Shown here one piece after another: positions 16,445 through 24,387 of a stretch of DNA of 64,000 bases. Both the position numbers and the translations under genes were made by a program. The stretch is from positions 62,001 through 126,000 of the forward strand of contig NZ_FYED01000009.1 in assembly GCF_900187565.1 (NCBI RefSeq), given 5' to 3'. A model generated the notes under the pieces. It was not told where the DNA came from. It searched no databases and saw nothing but the letters and a program-made list of their open reading frames with translations. This DNA is from Pseudomonas sp. Irchel 3A7. Lineage in GTDB: Bacteria; Pseudomonadota; Gammaproteobacteria; Pseudomonadales; Pseudomonadaceae. Positions within the stretch are counted from its first letter, which is position 1, and every line of letters begins with the position of its first letter.

Positions 16445-17947
16445 ATGACACAAAGAAAGCCGAGTGCCTTATGCACACTGACAACCACATTAATATTCTC
16501 TACATCCATTTTCGCAACGGACTTCGGCGAAGGCCTTGCCAATGAATCCGACGCGGTATTACTTAAAAATCAGGATGAACATTACAAGCGCTGGAATGGT
16601 ATTGGAAAGATATTCCGGAACGACGATCCCGGCTGTACCGCCAGCCTTATGGACACTCGCGACGAAAACGCCCGGGCCGTCGGCCCGGCTTACTTGCTCA
16701 CCGCCGCGCACTGTGCGCCTGGAGTGCTTAACCGCCCTCTGGCTCCAACAGAAAGCCACAGCGTAAAGTTCAATTATTTCACCGACACTTCCACCCGCTA
16801 TAAAACCTATGCCATCAAGGACATCGTCTGGAAAGATTTGTACCAGACTGACCTGGCAATCATGGAATTGGACGTCGCACTCGATACCCTGATCAAGCAA
16901 GGCATCACCCCGATTGCTCTCGCCTCTCAATGGTCGAAGGACGCTTCAGATGTGCTGATCGTTGGCGCCCCCAAAGGACTGGAACAATCCGGCTTGCGTT
17001 TGGCGGCCTGCTCTCAGAGGTCTACGGCGGCCACACTGGTGGAAGGCGACCGGGTCTATTTCGCCACATTGAAAAACAGCTGTCGTGACGTACGCCCCGG
17101 CTCCTCGGGAAGCCCTGTGCTTGACAGGCAAAGCGGCGAAATCCTCAGTGTTCTGGCGACGAGCACCCACGGTGCAACGGCGGACGAGCAGTGCTTTGAA
17201 AATGCACCCTGTGAAGTAAAAAACGGGAAAGTCATGTGGTCACCCGACACGCACTATGCTTTTCCAGTGGACTATTTAATGAGTTGTTTCAGCGACGGCG
17301 TTTTCATCAGGAACTCGAACATCTGCAAGTCCGATGCTACTTTCCAGCTGACCGAAATGAAATATTGGCCAACCCAGTATGTGACCATGCCAGAACATGC
17401 AACCAGCCCGGACCCTGTTCTCAATGCACAGTTTTCGTTAAGTACTCCCTATTACCGCTTCAAGACGGTAAGAGATGCCATGGATTGCAGGTCTCCGCGA
17501 AACTACAGCGGCACTCTTGATGCCAGGGACGCAATGCTCGACACGCCTGTCAGCCGAGATGTCGGTATGCACTACCTGTGTGTCATTGGTGTGGAATCCG
17601 CCGAACAAAGACCGACTGCAGCCTTAATGAAAAGCGCCTGGATTACTCCAGCACAACTGGTGGAAAGAACGCCGGTTCGGCCACCGGAACCCACCATCAG
17701 GTTGGGCGCCGACTGGAATTACAGCGTCAAATGGCGCTATCGGGTTCCCACCCACTTCGGCGCACTTTATTACTCCGGCCCAATGGCAGATACCGACTGC
17801 AGCAAGATAAAAATTGCTGATTACACAAAAACCTTTGATGAGGTGACGTTTATGGCCGAGCAATTGCCCTTGAGGCTTTGCAGCAGAAATGAGGATATGA
17901 GTGGCCGTTACTCGGATGTTCGTGCTGACCTGCTGGCGTTGCCCTGA
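16445..17947 (+). CDS. Secreted trypsin-like serine protease with C-terminal extension
   Basis: A 500-residue protein with a signal peptide (cleavage probably after SIFA, about residue 24). The chymotrypsin-fold triad is complete: His89 in LLTAAHC, Asp136 in QTDLAIMELD, and Ser221 in RPGSSGSPVLD. Residues 270-500 are an extra region with paired cysteines and Tyr/Trp-rich segments that I do not recognise; it could be a substrate- or carbohydrate-binding part. Base composition is AT-richer than its neighbours, as is the upstream region, suggesting recent acquisition. AGGGAT lies upstream of the ATG at 16445. It stands alone between REP doublets. It should act outside the cytosol. Confidence 0.88.
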   Translation: MTQRKPSALCTLTTTLIFSTSIFATDFGEGLANESDAVLLKNQDEHYKRWNGIGKIFRNDDPGCTASLMDTRDENARAVGPAYLLTAAHCAPGVLNRPLAPTESHSVKFNYFTDTSTRYKTYAIKDIVWKDLYQTDLAIMELDVALDTLIKQGITPIALASQWSKDASDVLIVGAPKGLEQSGLRLAACSQRSTAATLVEGDRVYFATLKNSCRDVRPGSSGSPVLDRQSGEILSVLATSTHGATADEQCFENAPCEVKNGKVMWSPDTHYAFPVDYLMSCFSDGVFIRNSNICKSDATFQLTEMKYWPTQYVTMPEHATSPDPVLNAQFSLSTPYYRFKTVRDAMDCRSPRNYSGTLDARDAMLDTPVSRDVGMHYLCVIGVESAEQRPTAALMKSAWITPAQLVERTPVRPPEPTIRLGADWNYSVKWRYRVPTHFGALYYSGPMADTDCSKIKIADYTKTFDEVTFMAEQLPLRLCSRNEDMSGRYSDVRADLLALP

Positions 17948-17953
17948 CGGTTG

Positions 17954-18020
17954 ATCGCGAGCCGACTCGCTCCCACAGGAGACTGCGTTCCGACTGTGGG
18001 AGCGAGCCTGCTCGCGAAGA
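17954..18020. repeat. REP doublet (type A, reverse-forward)
   Basis: Back-to-back pair right after the protease stop. The first arm is diverged (TCGCGAGCCGACTCGCTCCC, so its stem loses pairing), while the second matches type A. Confidence 0.9.
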
Positions 18021-18084
18021 CGTCGGCACTCTCGCCGCCAATCTTCTAGGCTAAACCGCATCACTTCAGCCACCGGAGGCCACC

Positions 18085-18573
18085 ATGCATCTCGAAGGCT
18101 CCTGCCATTGCGGCGCGGTCTCGTTCAGCCTGCACAGCGCCCACCCCTACCCTTATCAACGCTGCTACTGCTCGATCTGCCGCAAGACCCAGGGCGGTGG
18201 CGGTTTTGCGATCAATATTGCCGGTGATGCCAACAGCCTCAAAGTTCGCGGGCGCAAGAACATTGCTATTTACCATGCCCTGCTCAAGGGCGAAGGCGAA
18301 AAGCGTGCCCACCGCAGCAGTGCCGAACGGCATTTCTGCTCGGTTTGCGGTTCGGGTTTGTGGCTGTTCAGCCCCGAATGGCCTGAGTTTATCTACCCGT
18401 TTGCGTCGGCCATTGACACACCGCTGCCGGTGCCGCCGGAGCACACGCATTTGTTGCTCGGTTCCAAGGCACCCGGGGTTGAAGCCCAAGTCGCGCCTGG
18501 TGACAAGCAGTTCGATGACTACCCCGAAGAATCCATCGCGCAATGGCATGAGCGCCTGGGGTTGAGCCGCTAG
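18085..18573 (+). CDS. GFA-family (glutathione-dependent formaldehyde-activating-like) zinc protein
   Basis: A 162-residue protein with the GFA zinc-binding cysteine pattern: GSCHCGAVSF (residues 6-15), CYCSICRKTQGG, and HFCSVCGSGLW near residue 92. The fold holds two zinc ions and in some members binds glutathione; most members have no proven activity. The start is placed at MHLEGSCHCG, with GGAGG a few bases upstream. No formaldehyde-metabolism genes are adjacent. Confidence 0.92.
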   Translation: MHLEGSCHCGAVSFSLHSAHPYPYQRCYCSICRKTQGGGGFAINIAGDANSLKVRGRKNIAIYHALLKGEGEKRAHRSSAERHFCSVCGSGLWLFSPEWPEFIYPFASAIDTPLPVPPEHTHLLLGSKAPGVEAQVAPGDKQFDDYPEESIAQWHERLGLSR

Positions 18574-18674
18574 GTCCTTTCACAGTCTTTGACAGTTTTG
18601 CGACAAAGCTGCCAAAGATTGCACGTCGCCAGCCACCTAGCATGGGGGCATCCAAATTTCCCTCGGGTGTCCCC

Positions 18675-19463
18675 ATGTTCCGTCCGCTGTGTCTGTCGTT
18701 GACTTCCTGCTGCCTGCTCCTGCCTTTCACCGCCTTGCATGCTGAAGACTGGCGCTACAGTCTGCGTGCCGGTGCCATCAGCGCACCGCGCTACAGCGGC
18801 AGTGACGAGCGAGTGGTCGCCCCGCTGGTGGGCGGTGAGATCGTCAGTCCTTATGGCCTATTCCTCGACAGCGAGCGGGGCCTGGGCTGGGCCTTTGACG
18901 AGGATGATTTCGGCCTCAGCGTGTACATCGGCGCCAGTGATGTGCGCAAGGATCGCAAGACTGGATACAAAGGCTCGGACGAGCTCAACGGCATGGGTTC
19001 GATCAAGTCGCGGCCAGTGCTCGGACTGGACGGGAGCTATCACATGGGTCCGCTGATACTCGGCGCGGAGTTTGAGCATGCGTTGGAGAAAGACGATGAC
19101 GACCACGACACGGGTTCGTCGTGGAACCGCTTGAAACTGAGCATCAGCGCACCGCTTTATGACGGCGAGCATGGCAAGGTGGTGGGCAGCCTCAACAGTC
19201 AGTTCGGCGATGGCGACTATGTGCGCACCTGGTATGGCGTCAGCACGACCCAGGCGTCACGCAGTCAGTTCAAGGTCCATGACACCCATGGCGGGCTGAT
19301 CAGTCGCGGGGCGGACCTGACCTGGTCCCTGCCGATTGATGAACAATGGAGTGTTTCGACGATGCTGGCGGTGCAGTATCTGGTGGGCGATGCGGCGCAC
19401 AGCCCGATTGTCGAGCGGCGGATGCAGGCTTCGTTGGCTGGGCGGGTGGTGTACACCTTTTGA
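18675..19463 (+). CDS. MipA/OmpV-family outer-membrane protein
   Basis: A 262-residue outer-membrane beta-barrel protein. The signal peptide ends at FTALHA (residue 23), followed by EDWRYSLRAGAISAPRYSGSDE, the usual MipA start. Alternating amphipathic strands follow, with a C-terminal aromatic residue (VVYTF) as needed for barrel insertion. The start at 18675 gives the correct signal peptide; the frame is open 11 codons upstream. It is convergent with an RstAB-like two-component system. In other gammaproteobacteria MipA-like genes are often next to, and controlled by, such systems, so regulation by its neighbour is plausible. Confidence 0.9.
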   Translation: MFRPLCLSLTSCCLLLPFTALHAEDWRYSLRAGAISAPRYSGSDERVVAPLVGGEIVSPYGLFLDSERGLGWAFDEDDFGLSVYIGASDVRKDRKTGYKGSDELNGMGSIKSRPVLGLDGSYHMGPLILGAEFEHALEKDDDDHDTGSSWNRLKLSISAPLYDGEHGKVVGSLNSQFGDGDYVRTWYGVSTTQASRSQFKVHDTHGGLISRGADLTWSLPIDEQWSVSTMLAVQYLVGDAAHSPIVERRMQASLAGRVVYTF

Positions 19464-19487
19464 CGATCCGGTAATGCTGATGACCCT

Positions 19488-19556
19488 TTCGCGAGCAGGC
19501 TCGCTCCCACATTTGGAATGTATTCCCCCCTGTGGGAGCGAGCCTGCGCGCGAAGG
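19488..19556. repeat. REP doublet (type A, reverse-forward)
   Basis: Back-to-back pair between the convergent mipA-like gene and the histidine kinase gene. The second arm has one substitution (CTGCGCGC for CTGCTCGC). Confidence 0.92.
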
Positions 19557-19577
19557 GGCCAGCAAAAACAACACAAT

Positions 19578-20864
19578 CTAATCCAGATGCGCCCAGGTCA
19601 TCCGAAACGACGCCCCGCCCCACGGCGAATCCGCCACTTCCACGTGCCCGCCGTGGGACTGCGACACTCGCCTGACCAGCGCCAGGCCCAGGCCGAAACC
19701 ACCGGTGCGACGATCGCGACTGGCATCGAGGCGCGAAAACGGTTCGAAGATTTTCTCGCGACCGTCCAGCGGCACGCCCGGTCCGTCGTCATTGACCCGC
19801 ACTTCGTAGTGGTCGCCGCTGCGCACCAGCGACACCTCGACACGCTCCCGGGCATAACGGATGGCATTGCGCAGCAGGTTGATCACCGCCCGCGCCATGA
19901 AGCGCGGCTCGATGCGAACCTCATCGACCTGGCACTCGATAATCAGCAATTGCACCCCGGCCGCTTCAGCCTCCAGGGCGACACTGCCGACGACGCTGTC
20001 GAGCCAACTCAGCGCCTGAATGTTTTCCCGGGTGATGACCGTGGCGCCACGCTCCAGGCTGGCGTAGGTCAGCAATTCCGATACCATTTCTTCCAGCTCG
20101 CCGAGGTCGGCGTACATGTCGGCAATCAACGCGCGGTTGCGGCTCGGATCAGCGTGCTGCTTGAGCTGGTCGAGTTCGAACGACAGCCGAGCAATCGGTG
20201 TGCGCAACTCGTGGGACACCGCGTTGGTCAATTCCCGCTGGTTGGCGATCAGGCCTTCAATGCGCGCCGCCATCAGGTTGAAGTGTTCGGCCAGATCGCG
20301 GATGTTCGAGCGCTTTGACAGCTGGATACGCGCCGACAGGTCATTGTCACCGAAACGCTCGGCCGCCAGCCGCAGCTTCTCCAGATCACGCCAGTGTGGC
20401 CGCACCCAGAAAAACAGCACGATGCCGATCAGGCCGGCGAGCATCACGTACGCGCCGGCCATGTAGAACGGCATCAGGCTCGGCTCGGCCGGCAACTTGA
20501 TGCTCAGCAACTGCGAACCGCCATCAATCGAAGCAATGAACTGCGTGTAATCCTGGCGGATCACCAGCGTTCCTTCAGTCAACAAGGCTTTTTCCTGATC
20601 ATCGAGATTCAGTTCGGCGGACTGCACCAGGCTCAGGCCCAGGCCGTAATGCGGGCGCAGTTGTTGCAGTTGCTGCTCGCGCCGGGGACCGTCGAGCCCG
20701 CGCAACTGTTCGACCAACGACCAGGCCTGCCCGCGCACCGCTTCACGGTTATACGCCTGCATCTGGTCGTCGAGCAGCGCGTTGAACGTGTGTTCGACCG
20801 TTTGCAGTGCCAGCACCAATCCCACCGCCAGCACCAGGTACAACCCTAGAAATAACCGCAGCAT
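19578..20864 (-). CDS. Sensor histidine kinase (RstB-like)
   Basis: A 428-residue inner-membrane sensor kinase. It has TM1 at residues 1-20, a periplasmic sensor of about 110 residues, TM2 near 133-152, then HAMP. The phospho-acceptor His is in NAVSHELRTPIARL. The ATP-binding boxes are N (VINLLRNAIRYA), G1 (NDDGPGVP), F (IFEPFSRL) and G2 (GGFGLGLALV). Its ATG follows the response-regulator stop directly (TAG-ATG). Domain layout and partner resemble E. coli RstB, but the signal is unknown. It is convergent with the mipA-like gene, a possible target of the system. Confidence 0.92.
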   Translation of the reverse strand: MLRLFLGLYLVLAVGLVLALQTVEHTFNALLDDQMQAYNREAVRGQAWSLVEQLRGLDGPRREQQLQQLRPHYGLGLSLVQSAELNLDDQEKALLTEGTLVIRQDYTQFIASIDGGSQLLSIKLPAEPSLMPFYMAGAYVMLAGLIGIVLFFWVRPHWRDLEKLRLAAERFGDNDLSARIQLSKRSNIRDLAEHFNLMAARIEGLIANQRELTNAVSHELRTPIARLSFELDQLKQHADPSRNRALIADMYADLGELEEMVSELLTYASLERGATVITRENIQALSWLDSVVGSVALEAEAAGVQLLIIECQVDEVRIEPRFMARAVINLLRNAIRYARERVEVSLVRSGDHYEVRVNDDGPGVPLDGREKIFEPFSRLDASRDRRTGGFGLGLALVRRVSQSHGGHVEVADSPWGGASFRMTWAHLD

Positions 20865-21572
20865 CTACAGCTCCCACGCAAACGGATTGAACAGGTAACC
20901 TTTGCCCCAGATGGTCTTGATGCACACCGGTTCGCGGGGATTGTCCTTCAACTTGCCACGCAGCTTGCTGATGTACACATCGACGCTGCGGTTGAGGCCG
21001 TCGAAGGCAATGCCGCGCATGCGGTTGAGAATGTCATCGCGGGACAGGATCTTGCCGGCGGCACTGGCCAGCAGCCATAGCAGTTCGAACTCCATGGTGG
21101 TCAGTTCGATGCCCTCGCCCGCCAGCCGGACTTCGCGGCAGCTGCGGTCAATGCTCAGATGACCGAACTCCAGCGCATTGCACACGCCACTGTCCGGAGC
21201 TTGCCGGCGCTGCAAGGCGCGCAGACGGGCCAGCAGCACCGGAGGTTTGATGGGTTTGATCACATAATCGTCAGCGCCGGATTCGAGACCGAGAATGTGG
21301 TCGAGGTCGTCTTCCTTGGCCGTGAGAATGACGATCGGCGTGTCGGACACGCTGCGGATCTCCCGACACACATGCAGGCCGCTCTGGCCCGGCAACATCA
21401 GGTCGAGTACGACGATTTTCGGCTTGAAATCGAGGAACGCGGCCAATGCGAGATCGCCGCGATGCACCTGCTGCACCTCGAAGCCGTGTTGTGCCAGGAA
21501 ATGCGCGATCAGCCCGGAAAGCTTCTCGTCGTCTTCCACCAACAATACTTTGCCAAAACCCAGGTTATCCAT
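20865..21572 (-). CDS. OmpR-family response regulator (RstA-like)
   Basis: A 235-residue response regulator. The receiver domain has the acidic pair in VEDDEK, the phospho-acceptor Asp in IVVLDLMLP, the Thr in VILTAKEDD and the Lys in VIKPIKPP. A winged-helix DNA-binding domain follows (MEFELLWLLAS, NRSVDVYISKLRGKL, TIWGKGYLF). The stretch HILGLESGADDYVIKP...LLARLRAL resembles RstA. It is the first gene of the regulator-kinase operon; its stop abuts the kinase start. A terminator at 21651-21677 separates it from miaE upstream. Confidence 0.92.
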   Translation of the reverse strand: MDNLGFGKVLLVEDDEKLSGLIAHFLAQHGFEVQQVHRGDLALAAFLDFKPKIVVLDLMLPGQSGLHVCREIRSVSDTPIVILTAKEDDLDHILGLESGADDYVIKPIKPPVLLARLRALQRRQAPDSGVCNALEFGHLSIDRSCREVRLAGEGIELTTMEFELLWLLASAAGKILSRDDILNRMRGIAFDGLNRSVDVYISKLRGKLKDNPREPVCIKTIWGKGYLFNPFAWEL

Positions 21573-21650
21573 GACGCCCGACTGCCAACGCTTGATTGAG
21601 GGGTCGGCATTATGCCGCCAATCGTTGCCGGGACAGAGACAAGAAGCAGC

Positions 21651-21677
21651 GAAAATCGGCCATGAAGGCCGGTTTTC
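21651..21677. terminator. Hairpin terminator after miaE
   Basis: GAAAATCGGCC-ATGAA-GGCCGGTTTTC forms an 11-bp stem with one wobble pair and a five-base loop, A-rich on one side and T-rich on the other. It lies 45 bases past the miaE stop on the leftward transcript. Confidence 0.85.
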
Positions 21678-21721
21678 AGTGATGTTTCATGCTTTTAAGA
21701 GTTTTTTACATTCTCAGTGCA

Positions 21722-22339
21722 TCAGGCCGCTGCCGGCACGCCGCTGTGGAAACGGAACTCCACATCCGGCGACTCAATCAACGCCTGCTCGGCAGCGCGA
21801 ACCTTGTCGATGACCTGAGCAATGTCCTTGGCCTCCCCGTACTGGTAAGCCAGTTTCAGGTAACCCTGGAAGTGCCGGGCCTCGCTTTTCAGCAAGCCAA
21901 AGTAGAACTTGCCCAGTTCTTCGTCCAGATGCGGCACCAGCGCCTCGAAACGCTCGCAACTGCGGGCTTCGATGAACGCGCCGACCACCAGGGTATCCAC
22001 CAGTTTTACCGGTTCGTGGCTGCGCACCACCTTGCGCAGACCCGAGGCGTAACGCCCGGCGGACAGCTGGCGCAGTTCGATCTTGCGCTTTTTCATCAGG
22101 CGCATGACTTGCTCGTGGTGTACCAGCTCTTCCCGGGCCAGCCGCGACATCATGTTGATCAGGTCGACATGGGAGTGATATTTAGCTATCAGGCTCAGCG
22201 CGGTGCTGGCGGCCTTGAATTCGCAATTCTTGTGGTCGATCAGCAGGGTTTCCTGATCGGCCAGCGCGGCCTGGACCCAGCCGTCGGGGGTGCGACAGCC
22301 AAGGAACTCGTGAATTTCGGGAAGGATCATGGGGCCCAC
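21722..22339 (-). CDS. miaE: tRNA 2-methylthio-N6-isopentenyladenosine37 hydroxylase MiaE
   Basis: A 205-residue di-iron monooxygenase that hydroxylates the ms2i6A37 side chain of tRNAs reading U-initial codons. It needs O2. The ferritin-like four-helix bundle keeps the iron ligands: Glu in NCEFKAAS, EELVHHEQ, the EARSCERFE helix, and EARHFQGY. Translation may start at 22339 (MGPMILPEIHEF) or at the ATG at 22330. The gene is divergent from a universal stress protein gene, and the shared region contains a perfect ANR/FNR site, so oxygen-linked control is possible. A terminator follows it. Confidence 0.94.
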   Translation of the reverse strand: MGPMILPEIHEFLGCRTPDGWVQAALADQETLLIDHKNCEFKAASTALSLIAKYHSHVDLINMMSRLAREELVHHEQVMRLMKKRKIELRQLSAGRYASGLRKVVRSHEPVKLVDTLVVGAFIEARSCERFEALVPHLDEELGKFYFGLLKSEARHFQGYLKLAYQYGEAKDIAQVIDKVRAAEQALIESPDVEFRFHSGVPAAA

Positions 22340-22408
22340 GGGATAATAGGTTCAAAACGAAGGGCGCCGATTATACCGGCCTGCCGGCAGACCACCAGTC
22401 GCCGACCG

Positions 22409-22422
22409 TTGATATGTATCAA
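22409..22422. promoter_or_regulatory. Perfect ANR/FNR box (TTGAT-N4-ATCAA)
   Basis: TTGATATGTATCAA matches the FNR/ANR consensus in all ten defined positions. A TATAGT -10 element at 22446-22451 places the transcription start near 22457, so the box would be centred near -41.5, the class II activator position, for the rightward stress-protein gene. Confidence 0.88.
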
Positions 22423-22492
22423 CACCCGGGCGTCAGGGCAGCAACTATAGTTGTGCAACGCCATGCTTTTTCATTTTCAGGAGATCCCGATC

Positions 22493-23356
22493 ATGCAAGC
22501 CATACGCAGCATTCTGGTGGTCATCGAACCCGAACACTCGGAAAGCCTGGCGCTCAAACGGGCCAAACTGATTGCCGGCGTGACCCAGGCGCACCTGCAC
22601 CTGCTGGTGTGCGACCCCAAGCATGATCACAGCGCCATGTTGAGCGTGCTCAAGGCCGCGCTATTGGAGGACGGTTACAGCGTCACCACCGAGCAGGCCT
22701 GGAATCAGAGCCTGCATGAAACCATCGTCGATGTGCAGCAGGCGGAGGGCTGCGGCCTGGTGGTCAAGCAGCATTTCCCCGACAGCGCGCTGAAAAAGGC
22801 CCTGCTGACCCCGGCAGACTGGAAACTGCTGCGTCACTGCCCGACGCCGGTCCTGCTGGTGAAAACCGCCGGTTCGTGGAAGGACAAGGTGATCCTGGCG
22901 GCCGTCGACGTTGGCAACGTGGACCCGGAACACCGCCACCTGCACAACACCATCATCGATTACGGCTATGACATCGCCAGCCTGGCTAAGGCCCATCTGC
23001 ACGTGATCAGCGCCCACCCCTCACCCATGTTGTCGTCGGCGGACGCCACGCTGCAACTGAGCGAAACCATCGAGGCGCGCTATCGCGAACAGTGCAAGGC
23101 GTTCCAGGCGGAATTCGACATCGACGATGAGCACCTGCACATTTCAGAAGGCCCGGCGGACGTATTGATTCCGTTCATGGTGCACAAACTGCAGGCGGCA
23201 GTGACGGTGATCGGCACCGTGGCGCGTAGCGGGTTGTCCGGAACGTTGATCGGCAATACGGCGGAAGTGGTGCTCGATGCGGTGGAAAGCGATGTGCTGG
23301 TGCTCAAGCCGCAGGAGATCGAGGATCATCTGGAGGAGATTGCGAACAAGCATTGA
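22493..23356 (+). CDS. Tandem-domain universal stress protein (UspE-like)
   Basis: A 287-residue cytosolic protein with two consecutive Usp domains (about 1-140 and 145-287). The first ends in CPTPVLLVKT. The second has the ATP-site-like VIGTVARSGLSGTLIGNTAEVVLDAVESDVLVLKP. GGAG lies eight bases before the ATG at 22493. The upstream ANR box and well-placed -10 predict induction at low oxygen, as known for several P. aeruginosa Usp proteins that support anaerobic survival. No operon partner is present; a REP doublet follows. Confidence 0.92.
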   Translation: MQAIRSILVVIEPEHSESLALKRAKLIAGVTQAHLHLLVCDPKHDHSAMLSVLKAALLEDGYSVTTEQAWNQSLHETIVDVQQAEGCGLVVKQHFPDSALKKALLTPADWKLLRHCPTPVLLVKTAGSWKDKVILAAVDVGNVDPEHRHLHNTIIDYGYDIASLAKAHLHVISAHPSPMLSSADATLQLSETIEARYREQCKAFQAEFDIDDEHLHISEGPADVLIPFMVHKLQAAVTVIGTVARSGLSGTLIGNTAEVVLDAVESDVLVLKPQEIEDHLEEIANKH

Positions 23357-23380
23357 GATTTTCGGCGCTTGTCAGGGCGC

Positions 23381-23447
23381 CTTCGCGAGCAGGCTCGCTC
23401 CCACAGTTGAAATGCATTTCCCTGTGGGAGCGAGCCTGCTCGCGAAG
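23381..23447. repeat. REP doublet (type A, reverse-forward)
   Basis: Back-to-back pair with the palindromic GAAATGCATTTC spacer, between the convergent usp and DUF1289 genes. Confidence 0.93.
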
Positions 23448-23457
23448 CTTCAAGAAA

Positions 23458-23928
23458 TCAGCCACCAAACGCATCCTTGAGGAAACCGGGGGCGATGTAT
23501 CGCTGGTAATGCGCCTCGGACAGCAGAAAAAACTCCCGATCAATGGCATCGCGCAATTCAGGCAGGTTCCAGTCGCGGAACTCCGGCAACAAAACCATCC
23601 CGTAGGCTTCCAGATTATTGATCACCCGCGCGCCCCGGGCGATCAATTGGTAGGCCCAGCAATAGGCCGACTGATGCGGCACGAAGCGGATCTTGCGCTG
23701 CTCCAGCTGGGTTCTAAGCAGCGACGCATCGAAAATCTCGACCTTGGCCGCCATCACCTGGGACAACAGTTGCTCCAGGCGCAGCCATATCGCACGTTTT
23801 TCTTCTTCGTTGTAACCGTTCCAGTGAATCACTTCATGGTGGAAACGCTTGCAGCCACGGCACACCAGGTCACCGTAGACAGTGGAGCAAAGGCCGACGC
23901 AGGGGGTCTTGATGGTCTGATTGGGCAT
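23458..23928 (-). CDS. DUF1289-domain cysteine-rich protein
   Basis: A 156-residue protein with an N-terminal DUF1289 motif: KTPCVGLCSTVYGDLVCRGCKRFHHEVIHW. Its four cysteines probably bind iron-sulfur or zinc. A C-terminal region of about 100 residues of unknown function follows, rich in aromatic residues. The ATG at 23928 puts the motif at the start as in the family; an in-frame ATG lies 15 bases upstream. The function of the family is unknown. Confidence 0.85.
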   Translation of the reverse strand: MPNQTIKTPCVGLCSTVYGDLVCRGCKRFHHEVIHWNGYNEEEKRAIWLRLEQLLSQVMAAKVEIFDASLLRTQLEQRKIRFVPHQSAYCWAYQLIARGARVINNLEAYGMVLLPEFRDWNLPELRDAIDREFFLLSEAHYQRYIAPGFLKDAFGG

Positions 23929-24127
23929 AGGTAGGCAGAACACGAAAAAGCAAAACAGGCCGGCATGTTAGCCCTTTGTCCGGTATTGATCACCCCTCAA
24001 AGTTCAGCGCTTGAGGCTCTGTCGCACTCCCGAGGCTGTTCGCCACCAAAGTCCAATAGAGCCTGACTTACCTTTAATTTTTTTTTGCCGTAGAATCAGC
24101 CAGCCTTTTTAGGCGCCAATGTCCGTT

Positions 24128-24267
24128 AGAAGCTGTTTTCAAAGCGTCACGAGCACAGTCGTTCCTTCAGAGCGGTGTTGGCGGAGGTTTTTTCCAGCGG
24201 GGAAGAATCCGACGCCAACCCTCATCAGCTCCCGTTCTGCAGGCGTAAAACTTTGAAAGCAGCTTCT
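24128..24267 (+). ncRNA. Structured acnB leader element (candidate cis-regulatory RNA)
   Basis: Three nested helices can be drawn by eye. P1 pairs 24128-24144 with 24251-24267 (17 pairs, one G-U). P2 pairs 24168-24175 with 24232-24239 (eight pairs, one G-U). P3 pairs 24177-24183 with 24213-24219, then a symmetric tandem G-A internal loop (24184-24185 opposite 24211-24212), then 24186-24195 with 24201-24210 (one U-U mismatch), closed by a five-base loop. The strand between P3 and P2 (24220-24231) is unpaired. Most of an 11-base exact complement of the acnB Shine-Dalgarno region lies there. I do not recognise a named RNA family. Confidence 0.7.
24218..24228 (+). promoter_or_regulatory. Anti-Shine-Dalgarno segment in the acnB leader
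   Basis: ACCCTCATCAG is the exact reverse complement of CTGATGAGGGT at 24370-24380, which holds the acnB ribosome-binding site (GAGGG). Pairing would hide the site. The last nine bases are outside the P3 helix and free to pair. Confidence 0.65.
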
Positions 24268-24387
24268 GTAAGGAATTGTCGGTAATTCTGGCTAAGTGGC
24301 TCACAACGCCATGCAGCGCATGAGTACGGCAATTTCGGGATGAGCGTCCCGGACACCCATTTGGGACCACTGATGAGGGTAATAACT

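Larger units (their letters stand above)
23929..24387 (+). promoter_or_regulatory. acnB upstream region with long leader
   Basis: A 459-bp gap. A possible -10 element TAGAAT is at 24091-24096 after a T-run, with TTACCT at the -35 distance; this would give a leader of about 285 bases. The leader contains a nested stem structure (listed separately) and ends with GAGGG eight bases before the GTG start of acnB. No coding sequence is supported here. Confidence 0.6.

Noticed and set aside
16229..16453. A 74-codon minus-strand ORF upstream of the protease gene
   Set aside because: It lies in an AT-rich intergenic stretch and overlaps the protease start on the other strand. It has no ribosome site and no recognisable protein; best read as chance.
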